Source: an uncultured delta proteobacterium
GTDB taxonomy: Bacteria; Desulfobacterota; WTBG01; CAIYCZ01
Reading direction: 5' to 3'
DNA length: 7,990 nucleotides
NCBI GenBank assembly: GCA_903924805.1
Contig: CAIYCZ010000222.1
Span: 1 to 7,990 of the forward strand
The notes beneath the pieces are model-generated. The model had not been told where the DNA came from. It was given only the letters and a program-made list of their open reading frames with translations, and searched no databases. Shown here in pieces: positions 1 to 6,120 of the stretch (position 1 is its first letter; every line of letters starts with the position of its first letter). The position numbers and the translations under genes were made by a program.

Positions 1-478
1 GTCCGTTAAAAAACTGGTTGAGAAGCAGGGTTTCAATAAAGTCATCGGCATTGTGGCCTATGGCTATTTTGCTGACTCCAAGTTTTTTCGCAAGAGTATA
101 CAGGACGCCTCTCCTGAGCCGGGCACAAAAAGAACAAAAGCTTGTTCCCGGAGTTTTTTTATCATGAATAATCTGATTAATATGAGACTCGTACAAAAGG
201 AAGGGCAGGTCATTATAGTGAGCCGTCATATATGAAGAAATTTCCTGACCATTAAATTCCGGGAACCCGGGATCAATGGTCACCGGAAATAGTTCGAAGT
301 GTACCGGAGCTTTGCATTGCAGTTTTTTAAGCACGTGGAGCAGCGTCCAGCTATCCTTGCCGCCTGAAAGACACACCATGATCCTGTCCCCATGGTCTAT
401 GAGGTTAAAATCACCGATTGCCTTTCCGGCCTTTCTGATGATACTGTGTTCAATCTGATAAAGGGTGTATGAGTTCAT
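1..478 (-). CDS. ttcA: tRNA 2-thiocytidine(32) synthetase TtcA, 5' part (cut by window edge)
   Basis: TtcA uses ATP and a [4Fe-4S] cluster to thiolate cytidine 32 of certain tRNAs in the cytoplasm. The 159 residues visible start at ATG 478 and run off the left edge. Seen in the translation: the PP-loop ATP-binding motif SGGKDS at residues 38-43, the cluster-binding CSFC at 115-118 followed directly by ARLRRG, and the GHNADD motif at 141-146. The family norm here is CSLCSRLRRG and GHHRDD, so the match is close. The N-terminus before the PP-loop has the usual length of about 35 residues, which supports this start, although no strong Shine-Dalgarno sequence lies before it. The enzyme's second cluster cysteine region and C-terminus are outside the window. 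A related PP-loop enzyme such as TilS is less likely because of the CxxC followed by RLRRG. The gene points away from the locus at 600-980. Confidence 0.93.
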   Translation of the reverse strand, partial: MNSYTLYQIEHSIIRKAGKAIGDFNLIDHGDRIMVCLSGGKDSWTLLHVLKKLQCKAPVHFELFPVTIDPGFPEFNGQEISSYMTAHYNDLPFLLYESHINQIIHDKKTPGTSFCSFCARLRRGVLYTLAKKLGVSKIAIGHNADDFIETLLLNQFFNG

Positions 479-604
479 AGTAAACTGTGCTGCCCAATGC
501 CGGCCATAATAAGGAACAGGTATTACTATGCCATAAGGATTTTTAACAAGGCAAGGAGATATTTTTTTCAGGACGTTTCCCGAAAATTCTCCATAGAAAT
601 CCGG

Positions 605-882
605 CACATGCTGGAGCACGGGCGCATGGGGGGTTTTCATAGCCGCAACACAACCGCTCAGCAACTGTGGAACGGCAGGAGCCTTCCAATTCTGCAGTGC
701 CAGGACCCCATTACATCCCCTCTGCCGGAGGCTTGTGGAAGCTGCCTGGCCCCGTACACGATACGCAAGTTGCCGGGGTCGTGACACAAGCCAAAAACCA
801 TATTGTTGTGGCGTTGAAAATCCCCCATGCGCCCTCTAAACGCTGCACTAAAAATATTCGGGGAAGTCCCGGATATTTTTTT
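605..882 (+). ncRNA. Putative structured RNA with long closing helix, two internal hairpins and its own terminator
   Basis: Seen directly: 620-650 is complementary to 804-834 over 31 positions. Twenty pairs (620-639 with 815-834) are followed by a 2x2 internal loop and nine more pairs (642-650 with 804-812). Two of the pairs are G.U on the plus strand (633 with 821, 645 with 809); the minus-strand copy would have C.A clashes there. Inside, hairpin A pairs CGGCAG 673-678 with CTGCCG 722-727. Hairpin B pairs GGCTTGTG 730-737 with CACAAGCC 785-792, and further in, 747-754 with 774-781, again using G.U pairs that favour the plus strand. GCAACT 661-666 could pair with AGTTGC 768-773 in the loop of hairpin B, making a pseudoknot. 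A terminator follows 16 bases after the closing helix. The ends are approximate: no promoter was found and the 5' end is guessed. Overall shape recalls 6S RNA, but I recognise no family. Alternatives are a riboswitch-like leader of the downstream gene or a small inverted-repeat element. Confidence 0.5.
851..882 (+). terminator. Intrinsic terminator (possibly bidirectional or an attenuator)
   Basis: An 11 to 12 bp stem pairs AAATATTCGGG (852-862) with CCCGGATATTT (868-878) around the loop GAAGT, followed by a run of T to 882. The single non-Watson-Crick pair is U858.G872, which holds only in plus-strand RNA. It sits 16 bases after the long closing helix at 620-834 and about 100 bases before the next gene, so it could end a free-standing RNA or act as an attenuator for the downstream operon. 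The A run at 851-854 would give the minus strand a U tail too, but there the stem has a C.A mismatch. Confidence 0.8.
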
Positions 883-884
883 AC

Positions 885-913
885 TTTACAACTATCGATT
901 TATACATAATACT
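885..913 (+). promoter_or_regulatory. Weak candidate sigma-70 promoter for the 981-2891 operon
   Basis: TTTACA at 885-890 (five of six to the -35 consensus) is followed 17 bases later by AATACT at 908-913 (four of six to the -10 consensus), in AT-rich DNA immediately after the terminator. A promoter is expected here if the terminator at 851-882 ends a separate transcript, but the -10 match is poor. Confidence 0.25.
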
Positions 914-961
914 TTCTGTTTCAATACTAGGGAAAAAGGTTGTTCCTCAGTTGTTCATACG

Positions 962-969
962 AGGAGGAG
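962..969 (+). promoter_or_regulatory. Shine-Dalgarno sequence that fixes the start of the gene at 981
   Basis: AGGAGGAG at 962-969 is a strong anti-16S match placed 11 to 13 bases before ATG 981. It lies inside the alternative reading from TTG 951, which has no such site before it, so ATG 981 is preferred. Confidence 0.75.
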
Positions 970-980
970 AAACACAAAAG

Positions 981-2069
981 ATGAAAAAGCTGCTGGCTGG
1001 AAAAGAAAAAATAGATCCTGAGCCAATAAAACGGTCAATCTCTGTCATAGACTTGATTGACAAAACTTTTCTTGCGTATAACGCAGGCCGTCTCAGAGAG
1101 GCGTCACAGATATTTCTGCAGAAGATGCTTAAACAAGATGTTCTTGTCGGCATGAGTATTACCGGAGCCCTCACTCCTGCCGGACTGGGTATTTCCTGCC
1201 TTATCCCGCTTATTAAAAACGGTCTGGTTGACTGGATGGTAAGTACCGGTGCAAACCTCTACCATGACCTGCATTTCAGCCTGGGCAAATCCCTGTACGC
1301 CGGGTCGCCCTACTGTGATGATACTGAACTAAAGAAGCAGGGAATAATCCGCATCTATGATATTCTGTTTGAATACGATGTCCTGCTGTCTACCGACAGA
1401 TTTATTCGTACGGTCATGTCGGGAGCGGAGTTTCAGCACGAGATGGGATCTGCAGAGCTCCATTATCTGCTGGGCAAATATTGCGCGGAGAGAGAAAAAA
1501 AACTGGGCGTAAAAGACAGAAGCCTTCTTTCTGCTGCCTACACACATAAAGTTCCTGTTTATACTTCATCGCCGGGCGACAGCTCCATAGGCATGAATAT
1601 AGCAGCGCTTGATCTTGGTAACAGCCGGCTCAAGATTGACACAAGCCTTGATGTAAATGAAACTGCAGCCCTTGTATACCATGCTAAAAAATGTGGCGGT
1701 AAAAGCGCGGTCATACTGCTGGGGGGTGGCTCACCTAAAAACTTTGTATTACAAACAGAGCCCCACATTCAGGAGATTCTGGGCCTCAGGGAAGTAGGGC
1801 ATGACTACTTCATTCAGATAACTGATGCGCGGCCCGATACCGGTGGCCTATCAGGTGCAACGCCGAGCGAGGCGGTGAGCTGGGGCAAAGTCAATCCGGG
1901 GTCATTGCCGGATAGCGTAGTCGTATACACGGATACAACCATTGCCCTGCCGCTTATGACGGCTTATGTTATAGCGCACGGGAAGAAGCGGGCGCATAAG
2001 AGACTGTATGACAAAAGAGCGGATTTGCTGTCGGCACTGAAGCGGGACTGGAAGAAAGCTGGAAAATAA
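981..2069 (+). CDS. Deoxyhypusine-synthase-family protein (bacterial DHS-like, substrate unknown)
   Basis: The 362-residue product matches the deoxyhypusine synthase fold along its length. It has SITGALTPAGLG and the segment DWMVSTGANLYHDLHF near the N-terminus, then PGDSSIGMNIA, GGGSPKNF around residue 250, and EAVSWGK at 297-303. Family enzymes use NAD and a lysine that forms an imine with a butylamine group; Lys303 matches human Lys329, with Glu297 and Trp301 matching Glu323 and Trp327. Three other residues that bind spermidine in the human enzyme differ by my alignment: Asp243 is Met, His288 is Asn254 and Asp316 is Leu290. Bacteria lack eIF5A, so true hypusine formation is not expected. 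A polyamine aminobutyl transfer such as homospermidine formation, or an unknown substrate, is possible. The start is ATG 981, chosen for its Shine-Dalgarno site; TTG 951 would add ten residues. The stop lies three bases before murI, so the two are very probably co-transcribed. Confidence 0.88.
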   Translation: MKKLLAGKEKIDPEPIKRSISVIDLIDKTFLAYNAGRLREASQIFLQKMLKQDVLVGMSITGALTPAGLGISCLIPLIKNGLVDWMVSTGANLYHDLHFSLGKSLYAGSPYCDDTELKKQGIIRIYDILFEYDVLLSTDRFIRTVMSGAEFQHEMGSAELHYLLGKYCAEREKKLGVKDRSLLSAAYTHKVPVYTSSPGDSSIGMNIAALDLGNSRLKIDTSLDVNETAALVYHAKKCGGKSAVILLGGGSPKNFVLQTEPHIQEILGLREVGHDYFIQITDARPDTGGLSGATPSEAVSWGKVNPGSLPDSVVVYTDTTIALPLMTAYVIAHGKKRAHKRLYDKRADLLSALKRDWKKAGK

Positions 2070-2072
2070 TCA

Positions 2073-2891
2073 ATGAAAAGCGATATTCATGAATATGCGA
2101 TTGGAATTTTTGATTCAGGAATCGGCGGGCTGACCGTGCTGCGTGCTGTCAAAAAGCTTCTCCCGCTTGAGCATATTATGTATCTTGGTGATACCGCGCG
2201 GGTCCCGTATGGAACACGCTCGGCGCAGACTGTTTTAAAATACTCCATAGCCAATACTGACTTTCTGCTGAAACAGAATATAAAGCTGCTGATTATAGCG
2301 TGCAATACTGCCTCTGCTATTGCAACCAGGGCTTTGCGCGAGCGCTACAGCCTGCCTATTGTAGAGGTTATCACGCCAGGCGCCCGGGGGGCAGTCGCGG
2401 CCACCAGAAATGCCAGGGTGGGGGTGATCGGTACAGAGGCAACAATAAACAGCGGTGCTTATCAGGCGGCAATACATAAACTGAACCCCCGGATTGAAGT
2501 GTTTGCCCGTCCCTGTCCGCTGTTTGTGCCCCTTGCTGAAGAGGGATGGTATGATCCTGCAGATGAAATTGTTCGCCTGACAGCACAGCGCTATCTTAAC
2601 GAGTTAAAAGAAAATGCCATTGATACGCTGGTGCTTGGCTGTACTCACTATCCGCTTCTCAAAGGCGCTATACAGCAGATCATCGGAGAACGGGTAACCC
2701 TTATTGATTCAGCAGAAGAGACAGCACACGTAGTGGTGCGGGTGCTGACGGATAAAGACCTGCTCATTAAAAAATCGGGCGGGGGAGCATGTTCATTTTT
2801 TGTAACAGACATTCCCCACCGTTTTACCGAAACCGGCAAATTATTTTTAGGGAAGGAAATAGAAACTGTTCAGCTGGTTGACATTTTATAG
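2073..2891 (+). CDS. murI: Glutamate racemase
   Basis: MurI interconverts L- and D-glutamate in the cytoplasm without a cofactor and so supplies D-glutamate for peptidoglycan precursors. The 272 residues match the family's usual length. Visible motifs are FDSGIGGLTV at 13-22, GDTARVPYG at 39-47, the first catalytic cysteine Cys77 in ACNTAS, and the second, Cys190, in GCTHYP. Both cysteines of the two-base mechanism are present, so the enzyme should be active. Translation starts at ATG 2073, with GGAA at 2061-2064 as a modest ribosome site inside the end of the preceding gene. The spacing of three bases from the DHS-like gene suggests a shared transcript and perhaps translational coupling. No obvious terminator follows other than the hairpins of the palindromic repeat at 2964-3046. 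Confidence 0.96.
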   Translation: MKSDIHEYAIGIFDSGIGGLTVLRAVKKLLPLEHIMYLGDTARVPYGTRSAQTVLKYSIANTDFLLKQNIKLLIIACNTASAIATRALRERYSLPIVEVITPGARGAVAATRNARVGVIGTEATINSGAYQAAIHKLNPRIEVFARPCPLFVPLAEEGWYDPADEIVRLTAQRYLNELKENAIDTLVLGCTHYPLLKGAIQQIIGERVTLIDSAEETAHVVVRVLTDKDLLIKKSGGGACSFFVTDIPHRFTETGKLFLGKEIETVQLVDIL

Positions 2892-2963
2892 TACCGGTTA
2901 TTCTCTTAAGAAGCTTCGCCGAAAACTAATCAATCAGTGTGTATTTAAATCTGCACGGTATTC

Positions 2964-3046
2964 AAAAATCCCCTCCGACTCCCCTTTAAAAAAGGGGTGA
3001 GTAAGCAGTTCCCCCTTTTGTAAAGGGGGATTAAGGGGGATTTTAA
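2964..3046. repeat. Palindromic intergenic repeat of the CCCCTTT-AAAGGGG type
   Basis: An imperfect inverted repeat about 80 bases long. The left arm starts AAAATCCCCTCC near 2966 and the right arm ends GGGGGATTAAGGGGGATTTT at 3044, the two arms agreeing as reverse complements apart from a few bases. Each arm also folds alone: CCCCTTT 2981-2987 with AAAGGGG 2991-2997, and CCCCCTTT 3011-3018 with AAAGGGGG 3022-3029. Read on the minus strand it gives peptide such as NPPLQKGE, a familiar spurious translation of this repeat class in Nitrospirota, Desulfobacterota and other genomes. It separates murI from the GerMN gene and may end or insulate murI transcription. It carries no transposase; whether it is a MITE-like mobile element is inference. 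Confidence 0.75.
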
Positions 3047-3069
3047 ATTCATGAAACAGCACAGAGCCC

Positions 3070-3663
3070 ATGGTTGATGACAAGATAAAAACCAAGCATA
3101 ATAAATCAGGCAGGAAGGGCAGACGTCTTCTGTATTTTTGGTTCATGGCTGCTGCGCTGCTGCTGGGTGTTATGAGTCTCGTCTATTTTAACCGGGGACT
3201 TATAACAAGATACCGACCCTTTTTCACTTTTCCTTCCAGGACCTGGGACGCCACGCTTTTATTTGGTGACGAGCGCACAGAATTTCTTATACGAGAGCAT
3301 CGTCAGATCACTTCATCGACGGCTCCTGAAGAACAAGCTAAGGCGCTCATAAAAGAACTCATTCGCGGTCCGCTTGCCCGGGGAATACGAACCCTGCCGA
3401 AAGAGACTACGCTGCGGTCAGTAACGATGGAACGCAATGGCCTGCTCACCATAGACTTTGGGCCTGAGCTGCTGCGCCTTCACCCGGGTGGCAGCAGTGC
3501 CGAACTCATGACAATATATTCTATCGTTAACACACTGACAGCAAATATCGCAGAGGCAAAAAAAGTACAGTTCCTTTTCAATGGAAAACCGGTTGAGACA
3601 ATCGCCGGTCATATAGATTGCAGTGACCCTATATACCCGAAGCAGGAGATGGTGCAGCAATAA
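3070..3663 (+). CDS. Membrane-anchored GerMN-domain protein
   Basis: A 197-residue protein with a basic N-terminal tail rich in Lys and Arg (residues 5-19), one hydrophobic segment at about 20-40, and an exported C-terminal domain. That domain has the GerMN pattern: a beta start (ATLLFGD), a helix with EEQAKALIKELIRGP, then the segment LTIDFGPELL, a second helix starting SSAELMTIYSIVNTLT, and VQFLFNGKPVETIAGH at the end. GerMN domains were named from spore germination protein GerM but are widespread in non-sporulators, where they are lipoproteins or membrane-tethered envelope proteins of unclear biochemical function, often near cell-wall genes. Here the gene follows murI, which fits a wall-related role. 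The start at ATG 3070 has no strong ribosome site; ATG 3051 is out of frame. It lacks a lipobox, so anchoring should be by the N-terminal helix. Function beyond the domain name is unknown. Confidence 0.85.
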   Translation: MVDDKIKTKHNKSGRKGRRLLYFWFMAAALLLGVMSLVYFNRGLITRYRPFFTFPSRTWDATLLFGDERTEFLIREHRQITSSTAPEEQAKALIKELIRGPLARGIRTLPKETTLRSVTMERNGLLTIDFGPELLRLHPGGSSAELMTIYSIVNTLTANIAEAKKVQFLFNGKPVETIAGHIDCSDPIYPKQEMVQQ

Positions 3664-3756
3664 AAACGCTCAGTATCAACAGGTCAGCCAGCAAAAACCA
3701 TTTCTTTCTTTTGGGTTGCGTGCAGACAATAGACAGCAATCTACACTTTAGACACT

Positions 3757-5802
3757 ATGGCAGTTAAGATACAGCTGAACAGAGTACGCAATATTGGCAT
3801 TATGGCGCACATTGATGCCGGCAAAACCACGGCTACTGAACGGATACTCTTTTATTCCGGGAGGTCGCACAAGATGGGAGAGGTGCATAATGGCCAGGCC
3901 ATCATGGACTGGATGGAACAGGAACAGGAGCGCGGCATCACGATTACTTCAGCGGTTACCACCCTTGACTGGAATGGCTATGAAATTCATTTAATTGACA
4001 CACCGGGGCATGTTGATTTTACCATTGAAGTAGAGCGATCGCTGCGGATTCTTGACGGGTGTATTGCCCTGTTCTGTGCCGTGGGAGGGGTTGAGCCGCA
4101 GTCTGAAACGGTATGGCATCAGGCGGACAAATACCGGGTGCCGAGAATTGCATTCATCAATAAAATGGATCGTATCGGAGCTGATTTCTTTGCAACCCTG
4201 CAGATGATGCGTGATAAACTGGCAACCCATCCAATACCGGTTCAGCTCCCGCTGGGTGCGGAAGAAAACTTTTCCGGTGTCATTGACCTTATACAAATGA
4301 AGACCATCATTTGGGATGATACAACGCTTGGCTCTGAGTGGTGCTATGGCGAGATACCGGATAACCGGCTTGCAGAAGCCCGCGAGCACCGTGATAAAAT
4401 CATAGAGTTCGCCGCTGAGCGGAATGACGCGATTATGGAAAAATATCTTGCCGGTGATGACATCCCGGAGCGGGATATCAGGGCAGCTCTCAGAACCGCA
4501 TGCCTTGCACTGGAAGCTGTTCCGGTGCTGTGCGGAAGCGCTTTGAAGAATAAAGGTATTCAGCCGCTCCTGAATGCGGTCATAGATTTTTTGCCTTCAC
4601 CGCTTGATGTCCCGCCGATTATCGGCAGGGATTTGAAAACCGGTAAAGAGATACAGCTTCGCTGTGACAGCAGTGACTTTTTTTCGGCTCTTGCCTTCAA
4701 GATAGCCATGGATGAGGGCAGAAAGCTGATCTATATCAGGATTTATTCCGGAAACCTCGAAGTCGGACAGGAGGTTTTCAATGCCGTAAAAGGTGAAAAA
4801 GAAAAAATCGCGCGTATTTTCAAAATGCATGCAAATAAAAAGGAACGGGTTGCGTCCGCGCGCGCCGGTGAAATTGTAGCGGTCATGGGATTGAAAAAAA
4901 CCACAACCGGCGATACCCTCTGTGATGAAGATAAGCCGCTGCTGCTGGAGTCTATCGAATTCTATAAGCCGGTGATATCCATGGCTGTCGAGCCTAAGAC
5001 AATAGGTGAACAGGAAAAGCTGACTTTTGCATTAGAAAAAATTGCCGAAGAAGACCCCACGTTTCAATTCAGGTTTGACAATGATTCCGGGCAGACGATT
5101 ATTTCAGGCATGGGAGAATTGCATCTTGAAATTATTGCCGATAAAATATCGCGTGATTACCGGGTGCCCATTAAAACCGGACGGCCGCAGGTTGTTCACC
5201 GGGAAACCATAATCAGTGCTATCGTTAATGAAGGGATGTTTGACCGGGAAATAAACGAAGTAAGACAGTCCGGGCATGTGGTGCTGAAGCTCGAGCCGCT
5301 CCCCCGTGGTGAAGGTAACACGTTTGCCGTGGCTATAGAACAGGGAAAAATTCCCGAGACCTTTTATCCTGCTATTGAAAAATCATTTTATGAGTCAACC
5401 CTTGCAGGTTCCCTTTCAGGATACCCTCTGGTGGATATAAAGACAACGCTTATCGATGGTTCTTACGATGAAACATCATCAACAGAAACCGGTTACAGTA
5501 TTGCGACCACCATTGCGGTGAGGGAAGGAGTTGAGAAAGCAAAACCCGTGCTTCTTGAGCCGATCATGGAGGTTGAAATAGTTGCCCCGGAAGATTTTAT
5601 GGGGGATATTATTGCGGATTTAAATTCCCGGAAGGGGAAGATTGGAATGATTCAAAATAAAGCCAAAACAAGGATAATCAACGCACATGTGTCGCTGGTT
5701 AATATGTTCGGGTATTCCACCTCGCTCAGGTCATCGAGCCAGGGCCGGGCAACGTTCACCATGAAATTTCTTCAGTTCGGCAGGGCAGGGGAGATTGTAT
5801 AA
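3757..5802 (+). CDS. fusA: Elongation factor G, probably a second, stand-alone paralogue
   Basis: EF-G is the ribosomal translocase GTPase, and it also helps recycle ribosomes. All G motifs are intact: AHIDAGKT at 17-24, ERGITI of switch I, DTPGHVDF from Asp81 with catalytic His85, NKMD at 135-138, and GSALKNKG. Domain II carries the GDTLC segment, followed by domain III with GQTIISGMGELHLEI, domain IV and domain V with the LVNMFGYSTSLRSSSQGRATFTM segment. At 681 residues it is slightly shorter than usual (about 690 to 705), mostly because the C-terminal tail is trimmed. In the domain IV tip, the usual SYHEVDSSE reads SYDETSSTE, so Asp571 replaces the tip histidine (His583 of E. coli). The gene is not in a str-type cluster with rpsL, rpsG or tuf, and no Shine-Dalgarno sequence is visible before ATG 3757. 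These points suggest an EF-G2-type paralogue, but the genome's other copy cannot be seen here. Confidence 0.93.
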   Translation: MAVKIQLNRVRNIGIMAHIDAGKTTATERILFYSGRSHKMGEVHNGQAIMDWMEQEQERGITITSAVTTLDWNGYEIHLIDTPGHVDFTIEVERSLRILDGCIALFCAVGGVEPQSETVWHQADKYRVPRIAFINKMDRIGADFFATLQMMRDKLATHPIPVQLPLGAEENFSGVIDLIQMKTIIWDDTTLGSEWCYGEIPDNRLAEAREHRDKIIEFAAERNDAIMEKYLAGDDIPERDIRAALRTACLALEAVPVLCGSALKNKGIQPLLNAVIDFLPSPLDVPPIIGRDLKTGKEIQLRCDSSDFFSALAFKIAMDEGRKLIYIRIYSGNLEVGQEVFNAVKGEKEKIARIFKMHANKKERVASARAGEIVAVMGLKKTTTGDTLCDEDKPLLLESIEFYKPVISMAVEPKTIGEQEKLTFALEKIAEEDPTFQFRFDNDSGQTIISGMGELHLEIIADKISRDYRVPIKTGRPQVVHRETIISAIVNEGMFDREINEVRQSGHVVLKLEPLPRGEGNTFAVAIEQGKIPETFYPAIEKSFYESTLAGSLSGYPLVDIKTTLIDGSYDETSSTETGYSIATTIAVREGVEKAKPVLLEPIMEVEIVAPEDFMGDIIADLNSRKGKIGMIQNKAKTRIINAHVSLVNMFGYSTSLRSSSQGRATFTMKFLQFGRAGEIV

Positions 5803-5880
5803 TATATTTACGTGACAAAGCAGGTTTTTTACGTTATCTATGTAACAGTAACTTACTATTACTTTTTATAATGATAAAAC

Positions 5881-5885
5881 AGGAG
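5881..5885 (+). promoter_or_regulatory. Shine-Dalgarno sequence that fixes the NifU-like start
   Basis: AGGAG lies six bases before ATG 5892. The in-frame ATG at 5871 has only a T-rich stretch before it, so 5892 is the better start. Confidence 0.8.
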
Positions 5886-5891
5886 ATACCA

Positions 5892-6110
5892 ATGAAGGAA
5901 AAAGTACAGGCGGTGCTGGATAAAATTCGCCCTGCTCTGCAGGCTGATGGCGGAAACATTGAATTGATTGATGTGGTTGATGGAGTGGTGAAAGTTAAAT
6001 TGCTTGGTGCATGCAAGGGGTGCATGGGAGCCCAGATGACCCTGAAGATGGGCGTTGAAAGAGTCCTGAAAGAAGCGCTGCCGGAAGTAAAATCAGTGGA
6101 AGCAGTCTGA
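5892..6110 (+). CDS. NifU C-terminal-domain protein (Nfu-type Fe-S scaffold or carrier)
   Basis: A 72-residue protein consisting only of the NifU C-terminal (Nfu) domain. It shows the start KVQAVLDKIRPALQADGGNIEL, split here by the family's RPALQADGG signature at 13-21, and the cluster-binding CKGC at 41-44. Both cysteines are present. Such proteins bind a [4Fe-4S] cluster, usually bridging two subunits, and deliver it to apo-enzymes in the cytoplasm. Length is typical for stand-alone Nfu proteins in anaerobes; no N-terminal scaffold (IscU-like) or A-type domain is attached. The start is ATG 5892 with AGGAG six bases upstream; ATG 5871 would add seven residues. No SUF or ISC genes lie beside it. 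Its stop is ten bases from the stop of the convergent Nudix gene. Candidate clients nearby include TtcA, which needs a [4Fe-4S] cluster, but that link is inference. Confidence 0.92.
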   Translation: MKEKVQAVLDKIRPALQADGGNIELIDVVDGVVKVKLLGACKGCMGAQMTLKMGVERVLKEALPEVKSVEAV

Positions 6111-6120
6111 CCGGCGCATG

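Larger units (their letters stand above)
479..980. other. 502-base gene-free interval holding a putative structured RNA and a terminator
   Basis: This is the only long gap without a recognisable protein gene. Short open frames exist in it on the plus strand (497-784, 667-909), but they overlap one another, have no ribosome-binding sites, resemble no family and run through strongly self-complementary sequence. Positions 479-600 show nothing I can name; no clear sigma-70 promoter is visible for either ttcA or the RNA candidate. Positions 620-834 are the arms and interior of the putative RNA, 851-882 is a terminator, and 883-980 is an AT-rich leader for the downstream gene. Confidence 0.75.

Noticed and set aside
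655..712. Cobalamin riboswitch, suggested by GCAACTGTGGAACGG and GCCAGGACCCC
   Set aside because: Only short stretches look like the conserved core and B12 box. The AATAGGGAA and GGTGAAAATCC elements are missing and the box sequence is wrong.
497..909. Overlapping short plus-strand open frames in the 479-980 gap
   Set aside because: No ribosome sites, no family resemblance, and they run through the complementary arms and hairpins of the RNA candidate.
951..980. TTG 951 as start of the DHS-like gene
   Set aside because: It would place the strong AGGAGGAG ribosome site inside the coding region; ATG 981 fits better.
2934..3146. Minus-strand open frame of 70 codons containing NPPLQKGE
   Set aside because: It is the translation of the palindromic repeat, a common artefact; it also overlaps the start of the GerMN gene.
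3991..4389. Minus-strand open frame of 132 codons
   Set aside because: It lies wholly inside the EF-G gene on the opposite strand and resembles no family.
5867..5872. Perfect TATAAT as a promoter of the NifU-like gene
   Set aside because: No acceptable -35 lies 16 to 18 bases upstream, and transcription would begin almost at the Shine-Dalgarno site. The stretch is AT-rich enough for a chance match.
5871..5891. ATG 5871 as start of the NifU-like gene
   Set aside because: The only good ribosome site lies downstream of it and serves ATG 5892.
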